Part shown: positions 22,884 through 30,300 of the stretch, one piece after another
Position numbering within the stretch: position 1 is the stretch's first letter
How the letters are laid out: each line of letters opens with the position of its first letter
Assembly (NCBI GenBank): GCA_964613305.1
Contig: CAZTII010000014.1
Coordinates: forward strand, 1-34,433
Direction: 5' to 3'
Length of the DNA: 34,433 nucleotides
From: CAZTII01 sp964613305
GTDB taxonomy: Bacteria > Bacillota_I > Bacilli_A > Erysipelotrichales > Erysipelotrichaceae
The notes under the pieces: generated by a model
Databases searched by the model: none
The model's input: the letters and a program-made list of their open reading frames with translations, nothing else
What the model was told of the DNA's origin: nothing
Program-made: the position numbers and the translations under genes

Positions 22884-22935
22884 TAACGGGAATGATGTTC
22901 TCCCTTGGGTATACCAAAACCGCAAATATGCTGAT
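22884..22935 (+). promoter_or_regulatory. Fluoride riboswitch (crcB motif)
   Basis: The segment has the crcB-motif blocks in order: GGGAATGATGTTCTCCC (22888-22904), AACCGC (22918-22923) and GCTGATGACCTCTAC at the 3' side (22930-22944). The aptamer should bind fluoride with magnesium and raise expression of the downstream antiporter, a gene class known to be linked to this riboswitch. Confidence 0.88.
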
Positions 22936-22977
22936 GACCTCTACTTTTTTTAAGTGTAGTGTCATCAGCTTTTATTA
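22930..22977 (+). terminator. Fluoride-switch expression platform terminator
   Basis: GCTGATGAC (22930-22938) pairs with GTCATCAGC (22961-22969), extended by CTAC/GTAG, followed by a T-rich stretch. The 5' arm is also part of the aptamer, so fluoride binding should block this hairpin and turn the gene on. Confidence 0.85.
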
Positions 22978-22989
22978 TAAGGAGGAATT

Positions 22990-24156
22990 ATGTTATTGTC
23001 GTTAGCGATTATCTTGCTGAGTGGTTTATTAGCTGGTTATGTTTTTAAAATGTTAAAACTTCCAGAATTGTTGGGAATGATATTGGTGGGTATTGTGATT
23101 GGTCCTTTTGTGCTGAATGTATTGGATGAAAAAATACTATTGATTTCTAGTGATTTAAGACAATTGGCGGTAATCATTATTCTTCTTCAAGCTGGATTAA
23201 CGGTAGATATTCAAGATTTAAAACGGGTTGGTCGACCTGCGATTTTATTGTGTTTTTTGCCAGCATGTTTTGAAATAATTGGAATGGTGTTGCTAGGTCC
23301 TAAATTTCTTTCTATCACAACACTAGAAGCGACCATTGTAGGTTGTGTCATCGCGGCTGTTTCTCCAGCTGTTGTTGTGCCACGAATGCTGAAATTAATG
23401 GAGGAAGGATATGGTAATAAACATAGTATTCCAACAATGATTTTAGCTGGTGCATCAGTAGATGATGTTTTTGTCATTGTTGTTTTTTCAGCGTTTGTGG
23501 CGATGGAAAAAAGCGGAATTCTTTCACTAAGAAGTTTTCTTGATATTCCATTATCCATTGTATTTGGAATATTGATTGGTAGTATTGTTGGTTTAGTATT
23601 ATTTGAATGTATTAAAAAGATTCAACAAGATACGTTAAAGATTGTAATAATTGTTTCTATTTCCTTTTTGTTAGTAAGCGCTGAAAAACAAAGCGTTGTT
23701 GCTTTTTCTGGTTTATTGTCGATTATGGCATTAGGGAATAGTATTCATAGAAAAGATAGTGATTTAGCGAAAAAACTTTCTAAGCAGTTTTCTTCGTTAT
23801 GGTCAGTTTTTTCTATTTTGTTGTTTGTTTTAGTAGGTGCTTCAGTAAATATTGTTTATGCCAAGAAAACCGGAATGATTGCGGTTGTATTGGTACTTCT
23901 TGTTTTATTGTTTCGAATGGTCGGCGTTTTTGTAAGCTTATTTAATACGTCATTAACTAAAAAAGAAAAGTTGTTTACGATGCTTGCTTATACGCCTAAA
24001 GCGACGGTTCAAGCGGCAATTGGTGGTATACCACTAGCGATGGGTTTAGCGTGTGGTGATGTTGTTTTAAGTGTTGCGGTTATTTCTATTTTGGTGAGTG
24101 CACCACTTGGCGCTATTTTAATTGATACAACGTATAAAAAACTATTAGACCAATAA
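22990..24156 (+). CDS. Cation:proton antiporter (CPA family), fluoride-inducible
   Basis: A 388-residue membrane transporter with about 11-12 helices. It has LPELLGMILVGIVIGPFVL (helix 2 region), CVIAAVSPAVVVPRML and the ion-binding GASVDDVFVIVVFSAF with D158-D159, the Na+/H+ exchanger pattern. There is no cytoplasmic regulatory tail. It sits behind a fluoride riboswitch, so the cell makes it when fluoride rises. The likely role is to expel cations or restore pH when HF enters and dissociates, or to act on fluoride indirectly. A Fluc or CLC-F fluoride exporter is not in the window. RBS AAGGAGG is 5 nt before the ATG. Confidence 0.88.
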   Translation: MLLSLAIILLSGLLAGYVFKMLKLPELLGMILVGIVIGPFVLNVLDEKILLISSDLRQLAVIIILLQAGLTVDIQDLKRVGRPAILLCFLPACFEIIGMVLLGPKFLSITTLEATIVGCVIAAVSPAVVVPRMLKLMEEGYGNKHSIPTMILAGASVDDVFVIVVFSAFVAMEKSGILSLRSFLDIPLSIVFGILIGSIVGLVLFECIKKIQQDTLKIVIIVSISFLLVSAEKQSVVAFSGLLSIMALGNSIHRKDSDLAKKLSKQFSSLWSVFSILLFVLVGASVNIVYAKKTGMIAVVLVLLVLLFRMVGVFVSLFNTSLTKKEKLFTMLAYTPKATVQAAIGGIPLAMGLACGDVVLSVAVISILVSAPLGAILIDTTYKKLLDQ

Positions 24157-24180
24157 AAAAACAAGATTTCTCTTGTTTTA
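24154..24180. terminator. Terminator between antiporter and icd (convergent)
   Basis: AAAACAAGA, loop TTTC, TCTTGTTTT (24158-24179). The A run at 24154-24161 gives a long U tract on the minus strand, so it mainly serves icd. On the plus strand the U tract is short. Confidence 0.8.
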
Positions 24181-25374
24181 GATATGTTTAGCGATTTCAG
24201 TGATAAATTCAAATGTATTTAATGTTTTTGTGTTTTCCAAACTTGAAATTAAACTTAAGTCTTTTGTCATATATCCTAACGATATTGTTTTAAAGACAGC
24301 GTTTTCTAGTCGATTACTAAAATCGATAAGTTCTGCATTATTGTCAAGTTCACCACGTTTTCTTAAAGCGCCTGACCAAGCAAAGATGGTTGCGACGGAG
24401 TTTGTGCTTGTTTCTAATCCTTTTAAATGGTTGTAGTAATGACGTTGAACTGTTCCGTGTGCTGCTTCATATTCATAACAGCCATTTGGCGAAACTAGTA
24501 CAGAAGTCATTAAGGCAAGTGAGCCAAATGCACTTGAAATCATATCACTCATAACATCACCATCATAGTTTTTACAAGCCCAAATATATCCGCCTTCTGA
24601 TTTCATCACTCTAGCTACTGCATCATCGATTAATGTGTAGAAGTATTCAATGTTTGCTTCTTTAAATTTTTCTTTGTATTCGGCTTCAAAAATATCATTG
24701 AAAATATCTTTAAACGTATGATCGTATTTTTTAGAAATGGTATCTTTACTAGAAAACCATAAATCTTGTTTAATGGATAAAGCGTAATTGAAACAACTTC
24801 TTGCGAAGCTTTCGATGGAATGATTGATGTTGTGCATTCCTAAAACAATACCAGAAGAGTCAAAATCGTGGATTAATTCTTTAATGACTTCGTTGTCTTT
24901 TGTTGTATAAACTAGTTCTACTTTTCCTGGTTTATCTACTTTCATTTCTACGCCTTTATACACATCACCATAAGCGTGTCTAGCGATTGTAATTGGTTTT
25001 TCCCAATTAGATACACAAGGTTTAATACCATCCACAATGATTGGTGTTCTAAAAACAGTTCCATCAAGAATTGCTCTAATTGTTCCGTTTGGGCTTTTGT
25101 ACATTTCTTTTAGGTTGTATTCTTTTACACGATCAGCATTTGGTGTAATGGTTGCACATTTTACTGCGACTTTGTGTTTTAATGTTGCGTATGCACTGTC
25201 AAATGTTACTTTGTCGTCTGTTTCGTTTCTGTATTGTAAACCTAAATCGTAGTATTCTGTGTTTAAGTCAACAAAAGGGCAAATTAATTCATCTTTGATT
25301 TGTTTCCAGATGACTCTTGTCATTTCATCTCCATCCATTTCAACGATAGGATTTAGCATTTTTATTTTTGTCAT
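24178..25374 (-). CDS. icd: NADP-dependent isocitrate dehydrogenase, eukaryote-like subfamily
   Basis: A 398-residue enzyme making 2-oxoglutarate, CO2 and NADPH from isocitrate. It follows the human IDH1 pattern rather than the E. coli Icd one. It has PIVEMDGDEMTRVIW at the N-terminus, KCATITP, S94-P-N-G-T-I-R100, VFRTPII with R109, and ARHAYGD with R132 at the same number as in human IDH1. NYDGDVMSD supplies metal Asps, and EAAHGTVQRHY is the NADP-specificity loop. Length also fits the subfamily. GGAGG is 6 nt before the start. It is a single gene with its own terminator, and no other TCA-cycle gene is near. Confidence 0.95.
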   Translation of the reverse strand: MTKIKMLNPIVEMDGDEMTRVIWKQIKDELICPFVDLNTEYYDLGLQYRNETDDKVTFDSAYATLKHKVAVKCATITPNADRVKEYNLKEMYKSPNGTIRAILDGTVFRTPIIVDGIKPCVSNWEKPITIARHAYGDVYKGVEMKVDKPGKVELVYTTKDNEVIKELIHDFDSSGIVLGMHNINHSIESFARSCFNYALSIKQDLWFSSKDTISKKYDHTFKDIFNDIFEAEYKEKFKEANIEYFYTLIDDAVARVMKSEGGYIWACKNYDGDVMSDMISSAFGSLALMTSVLVSPNGCYEYEAAHGTVQRHYYNHLKGLETSTNSVATIFAWSGALRKRGELDNNAELIDFSNRLENAVFKTISLGYMTKDLSLISSLENTKTLNTFEFITEIAKHI

Positions 25375-25392
25375 AATATTCCTCCGTCTTCA

Positions 25393-25421
25393 ATTTTAAT
25401 CATAAATTGAAAAGTATTCAA
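25393..25421 (-). promoter_or_regulatory. Candidate icd promoter
   Basis: Minus-strand TTGAAT (25421-25416), 17-bp spacer, TAAAAT (25398-25393). The predicted start leaves a leader of only about 12 nt with the RBS at its very end, so another promoter farther upstream is possible. Confidence 0.35.
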
Positions 25422-25512
25422 CAAAATTCAATAAGTTGTTATAAAGTTTGTTGAAATATAAAATAATTGATATATAACAATGTGAATTAGGTTTTGAAGC
25501 AAATAAAAAAAG

Positions 25513-25540
25513 TTGACTTTCTTTTATACTAGTGTATACT
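25513..25540 (+). promoter_or_regulatory. Promoter of the rplJ-rplL operon
   Basis: TTGACT (25513-25518), 16-bp spacer, TATACT (25535-25540). The start would fall just before the L10 leader. Confidence 0.72.
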
Positions 25541-25546
25541 ATTGGT

Positions 25547-25650
25547 GTTATCGATATACCATAGACAGCAACGGCGTTTAGCTTAATCATGTTGCCGAGG
25601 TAAGAAGTGCTTTTGAACTTTAAACCCATGCTGTCAGTGTGGGTTTTATA
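25547..25650 (+). promoter_or_regulatory. Ribosomal protein L10 leader (autoregulatory)
   Basis: The conserved L10(L12)4-binding element: GACAGCA (25564-25570) pairs with TGCTGTC (25629-25635), enclosing GCAAC/GTTGC and CCGAGGTAAGAAGTGC (25595-25610), the hallmark GAGGTAAGAAGT block. A competing hairpin ACCCAT/GTGGGT (25624-25644) followed by TTTTATAT acts as a terminator when excess L10-L12 binds. The rest of this 320-bp gene-free stretch (25375-25512) holds only AT-rich spacer and the icd promoter. Confidence 0.88.
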
Positions 25651-25697
25651 TATTTTTTATGAGTATATGGTAACTGTAGAAAAATGGAGGTGTTGTA

Positions 25698-26237
25698 ATG
25701 AAACAGGCGATAATGGATGCTAAAGTAGAATTAGTTTCTGAAATTAAAGAAAAGTTTACTAATTCTGGTTCAGCGGTAGTCGTTGAGTACCGTGGTCTAA
25801 CTGTTGCTCAAGTTACAGAACTACGTCGTGAGCTTCGCAAAGAAGGTGTTGAATTTAAAGTTTACAAAAATTCAATGGTTTCTCGTGCAGCGAATGAAGC
25901 TGGTTATGCTGACTTAGATGCTCATTTAAAAGGCCCAAATGCGGTTGCGTTTAGTAAAGATGCAGTTGCGCCAAGTCGTATTTTAGCTAAATTTGCTAAA
26001 AAGAACCCAGCACTAGTTCTAAAGGGTGCAGTCGTTGAAGGAAAAGTTGTTAACGACGAAGTAATCAGAGAACTATCGAACTTACCAAACAAAGAAGGCA
26101 TGCTTTCTATGTTACTTAGCTGCTTACAATCACCACTTATTAAGTTTGCGCTTACTGTTAAGGCAGTGGCTGAAGCTAAAGGTGGAAGCAGTGAAGCAGT
26201 TGTTGAAAACGCAGTTGAAGATGCAGTTGTTGCATAA
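25698..26237 (+). CDS. rplJ: 50S ribosomal protein L10
   Basis: A 179-residue protein that anchors the L7/L12 stalk to 23S rRNA and, with L12, binds its own leader. The N-terminal RNA-binding part is clear: VVEYRGLTVAQVTELRRELR, VEFKVYKNSMVSRAA and LKGPNAVAFSKD. The helical C-terminus (after about residue 135) binds L12 dimers. Slightly longer than the usual 165-175 residues, with an acidic Ala/Val-rich tail (SEAVVENAVEDAVVA). GGAGGTG is the RBS. It is 17 nt ahead of rplL. Confidence 0.97.
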   Translation: MKQAIMDAKVELVSEIKEKFTNSGSAVVVEYRGLTVAQVTELRRELRKEGVEFKVYKNSMVSRAANEAGYADLDAHLKGPNAVAFSKDAVAPSRILAKFAKKNPALVLKGAVVEGKVVNDEVIRELSNLPNKEGMLSMLLSCLQSPLIKFALTVKAVAEAKGGSSEAVVENAVEDAVVA

Positions 26238-26254
26238 ATAGGAGGAAAATTAAA

Positions 26255-26626
26255 ATGGCAAAATTAACACATGACGATATCTTAGCATTCTTAGAAGAAG
26301 CTACGATCCTAGAACTTAACGATTTAGTAAAAGCAATCGAAGAAAAATTCGGTGTAGTTGCAGCGGCAGCGACAGCAGCTCCAGCAGCAGCTGTTGAAGA
26401 AGTTGCAGCAGGTCCAGTAGCTGTTACAGTTATGTTAGTATCTGCAGGCGATAGCAAAGTTGGAGTTATCAAAACAGTTCGTGAAATCACTGGCTTAGGC
26501 TTAGTTGATGCGAAAAAATTAGTTGATAGCGCACCAGCAGCAATCAAAGAAAACATTGCAATTGAAGAAGCAGAAGAAATCAAGAAAAAATTAATGGAAG
26601 CTGGAGCATCTGTTGAATTTAAATAG
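26255..26626 (+). CDS. rplL: 50S ribosomal protein L7/L12
   Basis: A 123-residue stalk protein that recruits translation GTPases. Residues 1-30 form the dimerisation domain (HDDILAFLEEATILELNDLV). An Ala-rich hinge follows (about 36-52). The C-terminal domain has the conserved KVGVIKTVREITGLGLVDAK and LVDSAPAAIKE helices. A strong RBS (AGGAGG) fits its need for four or more copies per ribosome. No terminator follows. A strong hairpin lies 77 nt after its stop. Confidence 0.98.
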   Translation: MAKLTHDDILAFLEEATILELNDLVKAIEEKFGVVAAAATAAPAAAVEEVAAGPVAVTVMLVSAGDSKVGVIKTVREITGLGLVDAKKLVDSAPAAIKENIAIEEAEEIKKKLMEAGASVEFK

Positions 26627-26667
26627 TCTTATAGTAGTACGATAGAATACAGAAAGGATGCGATAAT

Positions 26668-27261
26668 GTGAGTCATTACTTTACTGACAATCGACATCTA
26701 AGCGAAAACCGGAAGGATTTATCTTTCCGGTTTTCGGGCTATTCTTTTGTGTTTACAAGTGATAATGGTGTGTTTAGTAAAAGCGATATTGATGAAGGAA
26801 CAATATGTTTAATGGATACTGTTTTTAAACATGGAATGTCGGATTCGTTGCTTGATTTGGGTTGTGGGTATGGTGTTGTTGGTATTGTGATGAAACAATG
26901 CTTTCCTGAAACTCGCGTTGTTGGTTGTGATGTTAATCCGCGTGCTGTTGAACTGGCTCAGTTGAATGCTAAAACCAATGATGTCGATGTACACTTTATT
27001 GTTAGTGATCGATTTAGTAATATCACTGAACAATTTTCTACCATTATGGTGAATCCACCCATTAGAGCTGGTAAAGATGTTATTTATTCAATGTTTAGCG
27101 AAAGTTATGAACATTTAACAAATGAAGGAAAATTGTGGGTCGTTATTCGAAAGTCTCATGGTGCTCCTAGTGCTAAAAAGAAGTTGTTTGAACTATTTGG
27201 CAATTGCGAGATCGTTGCTCGTCATCAAGGATACTATGTTCTTGTATCAACGAAGCATTGA
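26668..27261 (+). CDS. RsmC-like class I SAM-dependent methyltransferase
   Basis: A 197-residue methyltransferase in the place of Bacillus ybxB, between rplL and rpoB. It has the SAM motif LLDLGCGYGVVGI (about residues 62-74), GCDVNPRAVELA and the N6/N2-type catalytic NPPIRAGK (about 131-138), typical of the RsmC group that methylates guanine in 16S rRNA. The N-terminal half found in full-length RsmC is missing, as in other Firmicute forms. The start is GTG at 26668. An overlapping ATG at 26666 is followed directly by TGA. Codons 12-23 form the hairpin at 26703-26736. The stop codon overlaps the rpoB promoter -35. Confidence 0.87.
   Translation: MSHYFTDNRHLSENRKDLSFRFSGYSFVFTSDNGVFSKSDIDEGTICLMDTVFKHGMSDSLLDLGCGYGVVGIVMKQCFPETRVVGCDVNPRAVELAQLNAKTNDVDVHFIVSDRFSNITEQFSTIMVNPPIRAGKDVIYSMFSESYEHLTNEGKLWVVIRKSHGAPSAKKKLFELFGNCEIVARHQGYYVLVSTKH
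26703..26736 (+). other. 15-bp hairpin inside the start of the methyltransferase gene
   Basis: Arms CGAAAACCGGAAGGA (26703-26717) and TCTTTCCGGTTTTCG (26722-26736) pair with one G-U and a TTTA loop. There is no U tract, so it is not a classic terminator. It lies in the coding sequence between rplL and rpoB and could be an RNA-processing site, a block to exonucleases or an attenuator of translation. Confidence 0.85.
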
Positions 27262-27286
27262 CATCTTGTAAGTTGTTTGATATTAT
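27258..27286 (+). promoter_or_regulatory. Consensus rpoBC promoter
   Basis: TTGACA (27258-27263), exactly 17 bp, TATTAT (27281-27286). The -35 box overlaps the stop codon of the methyltransferase gene. It gives rpoBC a start separate from the L10 promoter. Confidence 0.8.
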
Positions 27287-27354
27287 TATAAATTGCTAAA
27301 AAGTCATAAAAATGGTGGTATTTTGCACCTTTTTAGGCGTTTTATTATAAATTG
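27283..27354 (+). repeat. 13-bp direct repeat flanking an attenuator-like hairpin
   Basis: TTATTATAAATTG occurs at 27283-27295 (over the -10) and at 27342-27354 (just before the rpoB RBS), 59 bp apart. Between them GGTG (27314-27317) pairs with CACC (27326-27329), extended by AAAAA/TTTTT with one bulge and ending in five T: a weak terminator-like hairpin in the rpoB leader. Confidence 0.7.
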
Positions 27355-27368
27355 AAAGGAAGGCGTAC

Positions 27369-30300
27369 ATGAAAACTGAAAAATCGTACCATATTTTGAA
27401 ACTTGGAAAAAAAGCCGAGCGCCGATGCTACTCAAAAGTTAGTGGGGAACTTGAATTACCTGATTTAGTGGAAATACAGACAGATTCGTTTGAGTGGTTT
27501 AAAACGGAAGGAATGCAAGAAGTTTTTGATGACATTTATCCGATTACCAATTATGGCGGAAATATCCATTTGCGTTTTTTAGGATATGAATTTGGTAAAC
27601 CAAAATATGACGTGAATGAATGTAAGTATCGTGAAACAAACTATGCTGCACCTTTAAGGGCAAAAATGGAAGTAACGATGGTTAATCCTGAAACGGGTGA
27701 ACTAATTAATAATGAAGAAGAAGTCTTTTTAGGAGATTTCCCTTTAATGACGGAAACCGGTACATTTATTATTAATGGTGCTGAACGTGTTATCGTTTCG
27801 CAAATTGTTCGTTCTCCAGGTGCGTATTTTGATATTGTATCGGAAGACAAAACAGGGAAAGATACATATCAATCGGAATTGATTCCTAGTCGTGGTACTT
27901 GGCTAGAATTTATGAGTGATGGTAAAAAAGCGGCTCTTGGTCGTATTATGAATATGTCTATTGACCGTAAACGTAAAATACTATCTACTATATTATTTAA
28001 GGCAACAGGTATGTCTTTAAACATTGAACAAGGTGATGATCCGTATGATGTTGAAGAAATTAAAATCTTTTTAAAGTCGCTTGATCTTGAAGTTTTTGAC
28101 GATGTTATCGTTGAAAATGAACCTCGCGAATTTTTGAATTTATATATGTTGTTATATACTTCTATTTTTGGTAATTATGAAGAAGTTAAAAATACGCTTG
28201 CTGCAGATAAGATTAAAACAACGCATGATGCATTAATTTCAGTGTATGAAAATCAAAGAGCGGATGAAGTTCCTACGATTGAAGGTTCAGTAACATTGAT
28301 GAATGCAAAGTTTTTTGATTATCGCCGTTATGATTTAACGAAAGCAGGTCGTTATAAATTAAATAGAAAATTACATGTTCTTGAACGTATGGAAGGTCAT
28401 CATTTAGCACAAGATATTGTTAGTGCTGAAGGTACTTTATTATATACTAAGGGAACTCGTATTAATAAAGCAGAAAGAAACAAGTTGCGTGATGAATTTG
28501 CGAAGGGTATTTATGTAAAACCAGTACCTTTTGAGCATACATTCTCTCATCCTGATACATGCATGATGGAAACATCATGGACTAATTCTCTTGTTGGTCG
28601 TATTTTAGCGAGTGATGTTGAGGGGGTTAATAGTAGTTGGTCAATGGGTACTGTTCTTACAGAAACTGATGTTGAAGCGTTAAGTAAAGAAGTATCTAGT
28701 GTGAAAGTGTATAGTGGTATCATTGCTCAACCAGTTGTGATGAGTAGTAAGAACGTTCGTGCTGTCTTAAATTATGGTCAACGTTTATACGCTGTTGGTC
28801 GTGTGGAACGTAATGGTGTTGATATGATTAATGACGATGGTGAACTCATGGTAGATCGCTACATTCCTGATAATCAATTACCTCGCTTATCATCTAGCGT
28901 TGTTTCTAGTATTTGTGAAATGGCAGTAAATGAACCTTGTACATGTTGGATTGTTGGTGCTGCTGTTCAAGTTGTTGATATTTATCATAATGAAGATTCA
29001 ACAAATATTATAAAAATAATGGGTATTGATCCATTAAATCTAAAGAAAACAGTGACTATTTCTGATATGATGGCATTTTATGGCTATCAATTGAACATGT
29101 TGGATGGTATTGGAAATGCGGATGACATTGACCAATTAGGAAATCGTCGTATTCGTACTGTTGGTGAGCTTATTCAAAATCAATTTAGAATTGGTTTATC
29201 ACGTATTGAACGTGTTGTTAAGGAAAGAATGTCGATTGCTGAAATTAAAGCATTAACACCAAAACAATTAACCAACATTCGTCCATTAACGGCTGCGATT
29301 AAAGAATTCTTCTCTAGTTCACAGTTATCACAATTCATGGATCAACAAAATCCACTTGCTGAACTTACAAACAAACGTCGTATCTCAGCTCTTGGTCCAG
29401 GTGGATTAACACGTGAGCGTGCAGGTTTTGAAGTGCGTGACGTTCATAACTCTCACTATGGTAGAATTTGTCCGATTGAAACACCGGAAGGTCCAAACAT
29501 CGGTCTAATTTCTAACTTAACGACATATGCTCGTGTAAATCAATATGGTTTCATTGAAACTCCTTATCGTATCGTTAAAGAAGATGGTGAAGTGAGTGAT
29601 GAAGTTATTTATTTATCAGCGGATGCGGAAAATGATTACACTATCGCTCAAGCCAATGAGGTAAACAATAATCGTCTTGAAAATGATAAGATTGTTGCGC
29701 GTATTGCGGGTGAAACGGTATTAGTTGATAGAAATACGGTTGAATTAGCGGACGTTTCGCCAAAACAAATTGTTTCGGTCGCAACGGCTTGTATCCCTTT
29801 CTTGGAAAACGATGATGCTTCTCGTGCGCTAATGGGTGCGAACATGCAACGTCAAGCGGTTCCTTTACTTCGCCCAGAATCACCTTTCGTTGGTACTGGT
29901 ATGGAACATCGTATCGCAACCGATGCGGGTTCTGGATGTATCGCGACAAGTGATGGTGTTGTTAGTTACGTTGATTCAAGTAAAATCGTTGTTGTTGAAA
30001 AAGACGGTGAAAAGATTTATCGTTTACAAAAATTTAGAAGAAGTAATGCGGGTACATGTATTAACCAACGTCCAATCGTTAAAATTGGTGATCATGTAGA
30101 ACGTGGTGAAATTTTAGCTGATGGTCCGTCAATGGATAAAGGTGAATTAGCGCTTGGACAAAACGTGACGATTGCCTTTATGACATGGCATGGTTACAAC
30201 TATGAAGATGCGATCATCATGTCAGAACGTATGGTAAAAGATGATGTTTATACATCAATTCATATTGAAGAATACGACTTAGAGTGTCGTGAAACAAAAC

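Noticed and set aside
22759..22965. 68-codon minus-strand frame over the fluoride riboswitch
   Set aside because: The DNA is explained by the aptamer, terminator and pepA end; no RBS.
26176..26583. 135-codon Ala/Thr-rich frame opposite rplL
   Set aside because: Low-complexity product of the Ala-rich hinge codons of rplL read backwards.
26666..26671. ATG directly followed by TGA overlapping the methyltransferase GTG start
   Set aside because: A start-stop could slow initiation, but a single occurrence with no other signal is most easily chance.
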